A model generated the notes under the pieces. The model did no database searches. It saw only the letters and a program-made list of their open reading frames with translations, and was not told where the DNA came from. Shown piece by piece: positions 9,801 to 17,302 of a stretch of DNA of 64,000 bases. Position numbers and translations under genes: made by a program. This DNA comes from Streptomyces piniterrae (GTDB lineage: Bacteria; Actinomycetota; Actinomycetes; Streptomycetales; Streptomycetaceae): assembly GCF_005048155.1 (NCBI RefSeq), contig NZ_SUMB01000002.1, forward strand, positions 434,001 through 498,000. Reading direction: 5' to 3'. The number at the start of each line of letters is the position of its first letter. Positions within the stretch are counted from its first letter, which is position 1.

Positions 9801-9998
9801 GAGGTGTGGGAACTGCTCCAGGCCGGTGCGCGGGTGTACGTCTGCGGCGACGGCAGCCGGATGGCACCCGGCGTCCGGGCCGCCTTCCGTGATCTGCACG
9901 GGGCCCGTACAGGCGCCTCGGCGCAGGCATCGGAGGCCTGGCTGCGCGAACTGACCGCGTCCGGCCGCTACATCGAGGACGTGTACGCGGCGGGCTGA
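6807..9998 (+). CDS. Self-sufficient cytochrome P450 / NADPH-P450 reductase fusion (CYP102, P450 BM3 type)
   Basis: 1063 residues, close to P450 BM3. Heme domain at about 25-480: I-helix AGHETTS from residue 279, ExxR at E338-R341, heme ligand Cys419 in FGTGERACIG. FMN domain at about 508-650 (LLHGTNYGTCREFAERIAD). FAD/NADPH domain at about 690-1063: RHYSISSSP near 855, a VAAGTGLAPFRG nucleotide loop near 920, VYVCGDGSRM near the end. The C-terminus is DVYAAG where BM3 ends with a Trp-containing DVWAG, so the residue stacking on FAD is probably Tyr. Expected reaction: NADPH-driven subterminal hydroxylation of fatty acids or similar hydrophobic molecules. It is divergent from a PAS/LuxR regulator and followed by two strong hairpins. 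Confidence 0.96.
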   Translation: MTDTIALHTDEHAADDAIPVADISAVGLTKTPIQHAMDLARVHGPLFKRKLNERETLFVSSLELVTELADESRFAKGVSVILEDVREFAGDGLFTAYNDEPNWAKAHEVLMPAFALGSMRTYHPAMLKVARRVMASWDRRVADGTAIDVADDMTRMTLDTIGLAGFGFDFESFARDTLHPFVEAMVRCLQWSMAKFARKPGADHSEEDAAFRVDADYLASVVDEVIAARTASGETGDDDLLGLMLGATDQGRADGKGTGGGPTLDLANIRNQVITFLIAGHETTSGALSFALYHLLKDPVALRMAQREADELWGDQTDPDPSFEDIGRLPFIRQVLNEALRLWPTAAAFTRQAREDTLLGGRYPVRAGGLVTVLTPMLHRDPAWGDNPEMFDPSRFSPEAEAARSPHAYKPFGTGERACIGRQFALHEATMLLALLVHRYRLVDHSDYRLRIKETLTLKPDGFTLTLAARTPADRAANRAALAVLPGSATGTDDTAADDGLPTRVPQGTGLLLLHGTNYGTCREFAERIADEATGLGFAADVAPLDAHAGGLPADRPVVIVAASYNGQPTDDAAAFVRWLDTAPEGAAADVPYAVLGVGDRNWAATYQQVPTLVDDRLAALGARRLLPRAEADASGDLSGTVKDFTAALRTELLTRYGDPASIGAGASADQDTCYTVTEVTGGPLDALAARHDLAPMTVTEAYDLTAQDWPRPKRFLRIALPEGVTYRTADHLAVLPANTPAAVERAAHVLGVDPDTVLALHAGRRPGRDTLPVDRPLTVRQLLTHHLELGTRPAPGQVALLAAHNPCPPERLALENLADDDPRTLIDLIEAHPALRGALPWPTLLELLPPLRPRHYSISSSPTPDARHADLMVSLLPGGTGSTYLHTLRPGDTLLARVQPCREAFRLDPADATPVIMVAAGTGLAPFRGAVADRVAAGQTAPARLYFGCDDRAADFLHAAELAAAEAAGVISVRPVFSARPEHGHCFVQHRIAAEADEVWELLQAGARVYVCGDGSRMAPGVRAAFRDLHGARTGASAQASEAWLRELTASGRYIEDVYAAG

Positions 9999-10071
9999 GC
10001 CGCCCGCCCCCCGGGGCCCCGGCCGGCGCGTGGTCTGGATCTCGCGACCCGCCGGGGTCAAGGTGGTGGGG

Positions 10072-10123
10072 GGTGCGGCCAACGGGGCCGCACCAGCCGG
10101 CGGCCGTGACCGAGGCCGCCGGC
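10072..10123 (+). terminator. Two consecutive hairpins after the P450 gene
   Basis: Hairpin 1: 9-bp stem 10072-10080 with 10086-10094, loop 5. Hairpin 2: 10-bp stem GCCGGCGGCC (10096-10105) with 10114-10123, loop 8. Both stems are perfect. They lie between the P450 stop and the start of the FAD monooxygenase, ending 21 bases before that ATG, so the monooxygenase probably needs its own promoter or read-through. Confidence 0.65.
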
Positions 10124-10144
10124 CCGACTGGGGGGAATTCCGGC

Positions 10145-11329
10145 ATGACCGGTACGACGAAAGCGCTGATCATCGGGGGCGGCATCGCGGGGACGGTGAC
10201 CGCGATGGCCCTGCGCAAGGCGGGCATCGACGCGGAGATCTTCGAGGCGTATCCGACCGGCGCGGACGACGTGGGCGCCTTCCTCGTCGTCTTCGCCAAC
10301 GGCCTCGAAGCGCTCCGGGTGATCGACGCGCACGGCCCCGTCGTCGCCCATTCCTTCCCCGCGCAGCGGGTGGAGTTCCTCGGCGACCGCGGCGAACGGC
10401 TGGGGGAGCGGCCCATCGCGGGCACCGAACAGGGCGACGGCCTCGGCCCGCGCACCCTGCGGCGCGCCGCGCTCTACCAGGCCCTGCACACCGAGGCGAT
10501 ACGCCGCGGGATATCCGTACGGCACGGAAAACGGCTGGTGGGCGCCGAGACCGTGCAGGCGGCGAGCGGCCGACGGGTGGTGGCGACCTTCGCGGACGGC
10601 AGCCGGGCCGAGGGCGACCTGCTCGTCGGCGCCGACGGCCTGCACTCCGTCACCCGCACCCTCATCGACCCGGGCGCGCCAGGCCCCCGCTACACCGGCC
10701 AGAACACCGTCTGCGGCTACACGCGCGACGCCAAAACCACGCTCTCGCCGGACACCTACACCATGATCTTCGGCAAGCGGGCCTTCTTCGGCTGTACGGT
10801 CGCCCCCGACGGCGAGGTCTGGTGGTTCGCCAACGTCCCGGGCAGCGAACTGGACCGGACCGACCCGGTGGCCGTCACCCCGGCCGAATGGCGCAGCCGG
10901 GTCGCCGGCCTCTTCGACGACGATGACACCCCGGTCGCCGGCATCGTCCGCGCCACCGGCGACCGGATCATCGCCTCCAACGCCTACGACATCGCCACCA
11001 CCCCGACCTGGCACAACGACACCATGGTCATCCTCGGCGATGCCGCACACGCGGCCGCGCCCAATGCCGCGCAGGGCGCTTCCATGGCCATCGAGGACAG
11101 CATCGTTCTCGCCAAGTGTCTGCGCGACCGGCCGGACGCGCGCAGCGCCTTCGCCGCGTACGAGGAACTGCGCCGCGAGCGGGTGGAGGCGGTCGTCGCC
11201 GCCAGCGCCGGAATGGCCAAGCTGACGGCGACGGGAGCGGCCGGCCGCCGTGCGGCACCCGAGAGCCGCATGGAGCGCGGCAGCGCGGGCGCCGACAACT
11301 GGCTCACCGGCTATCGCATCGAGTGGTAA
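10145..11329 (+). CDS. FAD-dependent monooxygenase (group A aromatic hydroxylase / TetX type)
   Basis: 394 residues. The ATG at 10145 is chosen because GGGGGG lies upstream and the Rossmann motif LIIGGGIAGTVTAMALRKAG begins at residue 8. A GDAAHAAAPNAAQGASMAIED motif (FAD pyrophosphate/ribityl contact) is near residue 300, and the Asp-Gly motif is in DLLVGADGLHS. These mark class A flavoprotein monooxygenases that hydroxylate aromatic rings using NAD(P)H and O2. The substrate is not apparent. It lies beside a P450 in the same orientation, but two hairpins separate them. Confidence 0.85.
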   Translation: MTGTTKALIIGGGIAGTVTAMALRKAGIDAEIFEAYPTGADDVGAFLVVFANGLEALRVIDAHGPVVAHSFPAQRVEFLGDRGERLGERPIAGTEQGDGLGPRTLRRAALYQALHTEAIRRGISVRHGKRLVGAETVQAASGRRVVATFADGSRAEGDLLVGADGLHSVTRTLIDPGAPGPRYTGQNTVCGYTRDAKTTLSPDTYTMIFGKRAFFGCTVAPDGEVWWFANVPGSELDRTDPVAVTPAEWRSRVAGLFDDDDTPVAGIVRATGDRIIASNAYDIATTPTWHNDTMVILGDAAHAAAPNAAQGASMAIEDSIVLAKCLRDRPDARSAFAAYEELRRERVEAVVAASAGMAKLTATGAAGRRAAPESRMERGSAGADNWLTGYRIEW

Positions 11330-11367
11330 ATCGAGTAGTACGTCGGGTGGTTGGGTGCTGCCGCTCC

Positions 11368-12006
11368 CTACTCCGCTGCGGGGCCTTCCGCCGGACCACC
11401 TGCCGGGCTGTCCACCTGAGCACCCGCCGAACCACTGGCTGAGCCGCCCACCGAACTGGACACCGAACCACTCGGCGAACCACTTACCGGACCACTCACC
11501 GAACCACCCGCCAACTGGACAACTACCAGCACGATTCCCGCGACGGTGAAGTTCCGGGTCGCCGCGTCCAGCCCGTTCCAGTCCTCGGACTGCCACATCG
11601 CGAACCACTCACCGCCTATGGCGATGAAGCCCGCACCGAAGAGCAACAGCACCATCACCAGACCCACGGTGGTCACGCGCCGGGCCAGGGCCACACCGCC
11701 TGGTCCGCGCCTCACACCGAGGCCCCACAACACGGTGGCCGCGATCAGTACCACCGCGGCCACCGTCTCCCAGGCGATTATCGCCAGATAAGCGGCGTCC
11801 TGGAGCGAGCGGGAGGTGATGGCCCGCCACATCAGATCCTCGTCCTTGAACGTGGTGTCCATCGAAAGGACATGGCGGACGAATTGCTGATTGGTGTCGA
11901 AGTCGGTGATATTCCCGAAGGCGACGAGCGCGATATAGAGCGCGACCGTTCCCGTGAGTGCCGCCGCCGCGAGCGGCAATGCCGTAGCCGATTTCCTGCT
12001 GTTCAT
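11368..12006 (-). CDS. DUF2165-like small integral membrane protein with a tetrapeptide-repeat tail
   Basis: 212 residues with about four hydrophobic segments (residues 7-30, 65-90, 105-130, 145-165). The order LYIALVAFGNITDFDTN ... FVRHVLSMD ... AYLAIIAWE ... GGEWFAMWQSEDWNG matches the DUF2165 family, whose function is unknown. The start at 12006 has GGAGG five bases upstream. The last 45 residues are a low-complexity Gly/Ser/Val/Pro tail absent from typical members, encoded by a 12-bp tandem repeat. Confidence 0.75.
   Translation of the reverse strand: MNSRKSATALPLAAAALTGTVALYIALVAFGNITDFDTNQQFVRHVLSMDTTFKDEDLMWRAITSRSLQDAAYLAIIAWETVAAVVLIAATVLWGLGVRRGPGGVALARRVTTVGLVMVLLLFGAGFIAIGGEWFAMWQSEDWNGLDAATRNFTVAGIVLVVVQLAGGSVSGPVSGSPSGSVSSSVGGSASGSAGAQVDSPAGGPAEGPAAE
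11426..11509. repeat. Seven-unit 12-bp tandem repeat inside the DUF2165-like gene
   Basis: Seven contiguous 12-base units from 11426 to 11509 share the plus-strand pattern accGAACCACTc (for example at 11462, 11474, 11486 and 11498). On the minus strand each unit encodes four residues of the type G-S-V-S, giving the low-complexity C-terminal tail. The period is a multiple of three, so copy-number change would not shift the frame. Confidence 0.85.
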
Positions 12007-12141
12007 AAGTCCTCCGGTTAACGAAACTCTGGTCACTGTCCCAACTCCCGTACTCTGCTGCCTACTCGACCGTATGACCGAACGGGCGAGGGGCCGGGGC
12101 GGCTTGTGCCGACCGGCCGAGGACCTAGGGGAGCGGGGAAC

Positions 12142-13179
12142 ATGAAGAAGACGCGGTGCGTAGGGACGGTCGCTGTCGCGGCGGCGGCGGTGATCGCGGT
12201 GACCGGCCCGGCGGACGGTGCCGAACCGGCCGCCACGGCGTACGACACCAGCACGTCCGTGGGCGTCCACAACGCATACGAGAAAGACAAGTACCCATAC
12301 TTCGCAGATGCGTTGGACTCCGGTGCCGCACTCGTCGAACTCGACGTCTGGGCAAACGGACTCGGCTCGTCCTGGCGGGTCTCGCACAGCAACCCGCTCG
12401 GGAACAATAACAACTGCGTGGGCGCCTCCACCGCACAGGAGCTGCGGACCAAGGACCGTGACCAGGACTTCGGCGGCTGTCTCGCCGATATGAAGGCCTG
12501 GCACGACGCCAATCCCGGCCACCGCCCCATCTTGGTCAAGGTCGAGATGAAGGACGGTTTCAACGCCAAGCGCGGCCGCGGACCCGCCGAATTCGACGCG
12601 CTGGTACGGCAGAAGCTGGGCGACGCGGTCTACGGTCCCGGTGACCTGACCGCGGGCCACGCCACGCCGGACGAGGCGGCACGGGCCGGCGCCTGGCCCG
12701 CACGTTCCGACCTCGCCGGGAAGTTCCTCTTCGAGCTGATACCGGGCACCGTCGAGGAGAGCAACCCGCTCGACAAACTGTGGACCGACGTGGAGTACGC
12801 CGGCCATCTCAAGGACCTTGCCGCGCAGGGCAAACTGGCGCAGTCGACGGCCTTCCCCGCGGTGCACGGCGCGGCCGCCGGCGACCCCCGCGAGCGCTAC
12901 GCCGACCCGGCGCTGCGCCCCTGGTTCGTGGTCTTCGACGGCGACGCCGCGACGTACCTGAACGGCACCATAGACACCGCCTGGTACGACACCCGCCACT
13001 ACCTCCTGGTCATGACGGACGCGCACAACGTCCCGCCGGTGATCGACGGCACCCATCCGACCGAGGAAGAGGCGCTGGCGCGCGTACGCCAACTCGCCGC
13101 CGCGCACGCGAGTTTCGCCACGGCCGACTGGTCCGCGCTGCCGAATGTGCTCAAGACGGTGCTGCCGCGCGGGGCCTGA
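12142..13179 (+). CDS. Secreted Ca2+-dependent phosphoinositide-specific phospholipase C (PI-PLC-C1 family)
   Basis: 345 residues. The ATG at 12142 precedes a Sec signal (MKKTRC, then an Ala/Val core, ADGA near 25-28) and has GGGGA upstream. Mature motifs: VGVHNAYEKDKYPYF with His43, an acidic LVELDVW at 65-70 (probable Ca2+ ligands), and WRVSHSNPLGNNNNC with His82. This pattern fits the Streptomyces Ca2+-dependent PI-PLC group (PF16670, SaPLC1-like), which cleaves phosphatidylinositol outside the cell. A second, unrelated-type PI-PLC lies 1.3 kb away. Confidence 0.85.
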   Translation: MKKTRCVGTVAVAAAAVIAVTGPADGAEPAATAYDTSTSVGVHNAYEKDKYPYFADALDSGAALVELDVWANGLGSSWRVSHSNPLGNNNNCVGASTAQELRTKDRDQDFGGCLADMKAWHDANPGHRPILVKVEMKDGFNAKRGRGPAEFDALVRQKLGDAVYGPGDLTAGHATPDEAARAGAWPARSDLAGKFLFELIPGTVEESNPLDKLWTDVEYAGHLKDLAAQGKLAQSTAFPAVHGAAAGDPRERYADPALRPWFVVFDGDAATYLNGTIDTAWYDTRHYLLVMTDAHNVPPVIDGTHPTEEEALARVRQLAAAHASFATADWSALPNVLKTVLPRGA

Positions 13180-13209
13180 GAGGGCTGACGGGACGGGTCG
13201 ACACCCCAC

Positions 13210-14316
13210 CTATGACGTCGCCCTCCGGTAGAGCGCGGCCACGCCCTCGCCGAACCTGCTGCTGTACGACGTGGTGTCGTCGCCGCCTCCGTCCAGTCCG
13301 CCGATCACGCCGATGAGGGAGCCGGTGCCGGTGGCCGGATCGAGGTCGGTGAGCAGCGGGCCGCCGCTGGTGCCGTCCGGGAATCCCGGGCAGGGAAAGC
13401 GGAATTGGGACGGGCCCTGCGCGTCCGCGGTGTGCCGGCAGCTGAGCGGTGTGTCCCGTTCGATGGGATAGCCGGTCAGCTGCGCCGGGCGCCCGGACGG
13501 GGCGTGGAACCGGATCCGTTCCGCACCGGTGACGGCCTCGATCCGGCGGTCCGCACGGCCGGCCCTGCGGACCCGGAGGAACGCCACGTCATGGTCGGGG
13601 TCCTGATCGCTGATCCAGCGGGGGTCGACATCGATGCGGGTGGGCACCCACAGGCCGTACGGCGCGATGCCGTCGTGCAGTCCGGGCGCGAACACCAGCC
13701 GGGTGCGGAAGCCGCCGTCGTGCACACAGTGCGCGGCGGTGACGACGAGATCTCCGGCGGGGGAGTGCACGACGCTGGCGGTGCAGTGGTGCGTCGGGCC
13801 GTCGACGGTACGGGGGGCGGCGTCGGCTTCCGCATCGGCCTCGGCGTTGGTGTCGGCGTCGGACTCGGGGGAGAAGAGGACGCCGATGGCGGGAGAGGGG
13901 GGCGCCGGGGCGGCCGTGAGGGGGCGGGACGCCGGGAGCGGCGCGGCGGCACGGCCCCGGACCGCCGTCACCCTGGGCCCCGGTCGCTCCTCGTACCCGC
14001 CGGCGAGTACCGCCGCCGCGGCCGCGTCGCCCGCTGCCGGGTCCGCGGCGTAGGTGCCCCTGACGGGATCCCCGTCCGCCAGATACAGAGAGCCCGACCC
14101 GGCCCTGAGCACCAGCGCGGTGCCGCCCACGACCACCGCCAGCAGTGCCAGCGCCACCGTCACCCGCAGCGGAACTCCGGCACGGGCGCGTCCCGTGCAG
14201 GCGGAGCCGCCGCGGCACGGCGGCTCTCCCGGTGGCCGGTCCGCCGGCGCCCGGTCTGTCTCGCCCGTCCGGCCCGCGCCCTCGGGCCGGGCGGGATGGT
14301 GCTCGCTCGTCTCCAC
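13210..14316 (-). CDS. Membrane-anchored trypsin-like serine protease
   Basis: 368 residues from a GTG at 14316. A single membrane segment (residues about 50-71) follows a Pro/Arg-rich cytoplasmic leader; the protease domain is outside. Catalytic triad: His196 in TAAHC, Asp243 in DHDVAFLRV, Ser317 in DGTSGGPLL. A short acidic repeat (DADTNAEADAEADA) precedes the domain. I prefer this start over an in-frame start at 14487, because a perfect terminator hairpin (14342-14374) lies between them. It is convergent with the Ca2+-dependent PI-PLC, 30 bases apart. Substrate unknown. Confidence 0.75.
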   Translation of the reverse strand: METSEHHPARPEGAGRTGETDRAPADRPPGEPPCRGGSACTGRARAGVPLRVTVALALLAVVVGGTALVLRAGSGSLYLADGDPVRGTYAADPAAGDAAAAAVLAGGYEERPGPRVTAVRGRAAAPLPASRPLTAAPAPPSPAIGVLFSPESDADTNAEADAEADAAPRTVDGPTHHCTASVVHSPAGDLVVTAAHCVHDGGFRTRLVFAPGLHDGIAPYGLWVPTRIDVDPRWISDQDPDHDVAFLRVRRAGRADRRIEAVTGAERIRFHAPSGRPAQLTGYPIERDTPLSCRHTADAQGPSQFRFPCPGFPDGTSGGPLLTDLDPATGTGSLIGVIGGLDGGGDDTTSYSSRFGEGVAALYRRATS

Positions 14317-14341
14317 CAGCTGTCGCCTCGTCGCATCAGCC

Positions 14342-14374
14342 GGCGCCACCCCGCAGGACGGTCGGGGTGGCGCC
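14342..14374 (-). terminator. Perfect 12-bp hairpin after the Tat-type PI-PLC
   Basis: GGCGCCACCCCG at 14342-14353 pairs with 14363-14374, loop 9. It lies 132 bases beyond the PI-PLC stop on the minus strand and upstream of the protease GTG, so it separates the two genes. Confidence 0.7.
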
Positions 14375-14505
14375 GTAACCAGACATTTCACCCAGTCTGA
14401 TGCACGATCGCCCGCCGGGGTTCGCTGCCACGACGGATCATCATCCGACTCACCGAAACCGACGCCCCGTGCGGGCCACGGTGACACCGCCGGCCCAAGG
14501 CGAGA

Positions 14506-15435
14506 TCAGATGTGCGCCGCGTTGTGCCCGATCAGCGTCTCGGCCAGGCCGAACTCGTTGGGGAAGTCCATCGGGACGATGCCCAGGCCCGTCCAGCCGG
14601 CGCCCTCCGACCCCTCCAGCAGGCCCTTGACCTGCGGGTTGAGGCGGTCCGCGTTCGAGCGGGGCGGCAGCAGAGCGGCGGTGCTGACATAGTTGACGAA
14701 GAGTTTGCCGGGCTCGGCGACGGCCTTGCGGAACTGTGCCTCGACCTTCGGGTACTTGGCGAACGGCTCCGCTTGGTAGTCGTCCTGGATGTCGAAGAGC
14801 TGCGGATCGGCGTACCGGATGCCGCCCAGGCCGTCGGAGTCGGCCAGCAGGACGACCTTGCCGCGGGCCTGGCCCAGGGTGGGCAGGTCGCCGTCCAGGC
14901 GGAACAGCGAGCGGTAGCCCTTGTCGTCGAGATAGATGTCGAAGATCCGGCGGAACTCCTCTGCGGCGACCTCCGAGTACTCCTGCTTGACCCGCATCAG
15001 CACCGTCTCGGAGGGGTGCGCCCCCAGGAACGCCCGGCAGGCGTTGAGTACGTCGCCGAACATCAGCTCCTGGTAGAAGGCCCCGTGGTGAATGGCGAAG
15101 ACGTCGTCGATGGCCCGGCAGCGGACGTCCAGGAAGCGTATGCCGCTCGCGAGCTGCGCGTCGACGGTGGTGTTCTGGCAGGCGACCCACGGGCCGCCGA
15201 GGCGGGCGCCGGAGTCATGGGTGCCCGGGATCGTCAGCCGCTGGACGGGCGTGTCGTCGCCGATCCCCGCCATCCAGTCCTGGACGGAGCGGACGGCCGG
15301 CGTCGGCGTCCGCCGTCCGTTGCGCTCCGACGCGCCGGCCGTGAACTGGGTGCCTCCCACGCCCGCCAGCACGCCGGCCGCCGACAGTCCGGCCGCGCCC
15401 CTGAGGAATCCCCGTCGATCCAGCCCCGGTCCCAT
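14506..15435 (-). CDS. Tat-exported phosphatidylinositol-specific phospholipase C
   Basis: 309 residues. The N-terminus LDRRGFLRGAAGLSAAG is a twin-arginine signal, so the enzyme is exported folded. It matches bacterial-type PI-PLC (PLC X domain): IPGTHDSG with general acid/base His73, FLDVRCR (ligand Asp and Arg) and AIHHGAF with the second catalytic His at 116/117, then LMRVKQEYS. Expected reaction: cleavage of phosphatidylinositol to diacylglycerol and cyclic inositol phosphate. The ATG at 15435 follows a GGGTGGGTGG stretch. It is a different family from the PI-PLC at 12142. Confidence 0.9.
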   Translation of the reverse strand: MGPGLDRRGFLRGAAGLSAAGVLAGVGGTQFTAGASERNGRRTPTPAVRSVQDWMAGIGDDTPVQRLTIPGTHDSGARLGGPWVACQNTTVDAQLASGIRFLDVRCRAIDDVFAIHHGAFYQELMFGDVLNACRAFLGAHPSETVLMRVKQEYSEVAAEEFRRIFDIYLDDKGYRSLFRLDGDLPTLGQARGKVVLLADSDGLGGIRYADPQLFDIQDDYQAEPFAKYPKVEAQFRKAVAEPGKLFVNYVSTAALLPPRSNADRLNPQVKGLLEGSEGAGWTGLGIVPMDFPNEFGLAETLIGHNAAHI

Positions 15436-15553
15436 GTCGCCACCCACCCCTGTCTCAAGCGAACAAGTGATCGGGGCATCGAACCACATCGGCCGCGAAC
15501 ATGGCACCGGCCGGTGCGCCATCGGGCACACCGGCCGGGAAACTGGCGCCGTG

Positions 15554-16516
15554 TCAGGTACGGACCGCCAGCGACAGCGCGAAGCGGTCCGCGCTGTCCG
15601 TCCACCACTGGGTCAACTCCAGCCCGGCAGCGGCCAGTTCGGCACGCACGCCGTCCTCGCGGAACTTGGCGGAGACCTCGGTCCGCACCTCCTCGCCCGC
15701 GGCGAAGGACACCGCCAGATCCACCTCCGGGATCTTGACCGTCAGATCGGTACGGGCCCGCAGCCGCATCTCGATCCACTGCTGCTCGGCGTTCCACAGG
15801 GCCACATGGTCGAAGTCGGCCGGATCGAAGTCGCCGTCCAGTTCGCGGTTGATGACATGCAGGACGTTCTTGTTGAACTCGGCGGTCACGCCCTGCGCAT
15901 CGTCGTAGGCGGCGACCAGCGTGGCCTCGTCCTTGACCAGGTCGGTGCCCAGGAGGAGGGCGTCGCCCGGGGAGAGCATGGCGTGCACGGAGCGCAGGAA
16001 GGCGGCCCGTTCCTCGGGCAGCAGATTGCCGATGGTGCCGCCGAGGAAGGCCAGCAGTCGGGGGCCGGGCGTGTCGGGGAGCCGGAGGCCGTGCTGGAAG
16101 TCGGCGACCAGTGCGTGCACGGTCAGCCCCGGATGCTCGGTGAGCAGCGCCTCGCCCGCCGCGGCCAGGGCGGATTCGCTGACGTCGATGGGGACGTAGC
16201 TGTCCAGGCCGGTCAGCGCGCCGATCAGGTGGCGGGTCTTGTCGGAGGAACCGGAGCCCAGCTCGACGAGGGTACGGGCCTGGGTGGCCGCAGCGATATG
16301 CGCGGCGCGGGTGAGCAGGATCTCCCGTTCCGCGCGCGTCGGGTAGTACTCGGGCAGCTTGGTGATGTCCTCGAACAACTCGCTGCCGCGCGCGTCGTAG
16401 AACCATTTGGGCGGCAGCTGTTTGGGCGTACGGGCCAGGCCGTCGGCGACATCGGCGCGCAGCGCGGCCGCGGTGGCGTCGGCGGGCAGGGTGCGGGTGA
16501 TGCTGAGCGGGCTCAC
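15554..16516 (-). CDS. egtD: Ergothioneine biosynthesis: L-histidine N-alpha-methyltransferase EgtD
   Basis: 320 residues, normal EgtD length. It trimethylates histidine to hercynine with SAM, the first committed step of ergothioneine synthesis. Motifs: PKQLPPKWFYDARGSELFE near 35, the SAM loop VELGSGSSDKTR near 90, LAFLGGTIGNLLPEE and FNKNVLHVINREL, all diagnostic. The GTG start at 16516 has AAGGAG eight bases upstream and overlaps the egtC stop (GTGA). It is the last gene of the egtABCD operon. Confidence 0.96.
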   Translation of the reverse strand: MSPLSITRTLPADATAAALRADVADGLARTPKQLPPKWFYDARGSELFEDITKLPEYYPTRAEREILLTRAAHIAAATQARTLVELGSGSSDKTRHLIGALTGLDSYVPIDVSESALAAAGEALLTEHPGLTVHALVADFQHGLRLPDTPGPRLLAFLGGTIGNLLPEERAAFLRSVHAMLSPGDALLLGTDLVKDEATLVAAYDDAQGVTAEFNKNVLHVINRELDGDFDPADFDHVALWNAEQQWIEMRLRARTDLTVKIPEVDLAVSFAAGEEVRTEVSAKFREDGVRAELAAAGLELTQWWTDSADRFALSLAVRT

Positions 16517-17268
16517 GTTGCGGGCTCCTTGAGCGGGGTGCGGTGGACGTCGGTCCGGGTGGCGACGAGCAGGCTGCCGTCGGGGACGTCGGTCCAGTGA
16601 GGGGAATCGTCGTACGGTTCGGAGGCGACGACCCGGCCGCCTCCGGGAATGGCCAGGTGGGAGAGCGTGTCGCCCCAGGTGGTGGCGGCGATGGTGACGC
16701 CGTCGGTGAGCAGCAGATTGAGCCGGGAACCGGGCGCGGCCTCGGCGACGGCCGTCACGGTGCCGGCCAGCGCCGTACCCGGGTCGTCGCCCTCCGCCAG
16801 CCGGTGCTGGACCAGCGCCCACAGGAACGCCGCATCGCAGCGGGCCTGGAGCCGCAGCAGTTCCACCGGCGGGAGGCCGGCGGCCAGCGGGGCCAGCGAG
16901 TCCGGCCAGCCGGCCACCGCGCCGTTGTGGCTGAACAGATAGCGGCCGGCGGCGAACGGCGCGGCCGCCGCCTCGGCGTCCGCGCCCGACTCGGTGGCAT
17001 CGCGTACGGCGGCGAGCAGCGCGCCGGTGCGCACCACCCGGGCCAGGTCGGGCAGCAGCTCGTCGGCCCAGATCGGTCCTGCCCTGCGGTAGCGGGCGGG
17101 TATCGGGTCGCCGGGCGCGTACCAGCCGACGCCGAAACCGTCCGCGTTGACCGTGCCGTGATTCTGGCGGCGCGGCGCCCAGGACTGCCGGTAGAGGCCG
17201 TTCGGCGGGCCGAGCACCACCTGGCCGAAGGGTATCTCCGGTCCCAGGTAAGCGAGATGACGGCACAT
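16513..17268 (-). CDS. egtC: Ergothioneine biosynthesis: gamma-glutamyl hercynylcysteine sulfoxide amidohydrolase EgtC
   Basis: 251 residues. A class II glutamine amidotransferase fold: the mature enzyme would begin at the nucleophile Cys2 (M-CRHLAYLG), with NADGFGVGWY and FSHNGAVAGW as substrate-site motifs. It removes the gamma-glutamyl group from the EgtB sulfoxide product. It starts 34 bases after the egtB stop and overlaps egtD by four bases. Confidence 0.95.
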   Translation of the reverse strand: MCRHLAYLGPEIPFGQVVLGPPNGLYRQSWAPRRQNHGTVNADGFGVGWYAPGDPIPARYRRAGPIWADELLPDLARVVRTGALLAAVRDATESGADAEAAAAPFAAGRYLFSHNGAVAGWPDSLAPLAAGLPPVELLRLQARCDAAFLWALVQHRLAEGDDPGTALAGTVTAVAEAAPGSRLNLLLTDGVTIAATTWGDTLSHLAIPGGGRVVASEPYDDSPHWTDVPDGSLLVATRTDVHRTPLKEPAT

Positions 17269-17302
17269 CAGCCGGCGGCCCCCTCCTGACGGCTCGCCGC
17301 CC

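Noticed and set aside
6582..10082. Very long open frame on the minus strand opposite the P450-reductase
   Set aside because: It is an artefact of high GC in the real gene; its translation is Gly/Arg/Val-rich with no domain, and the opposite strand has a complete, motif-rich CYP102 protein.
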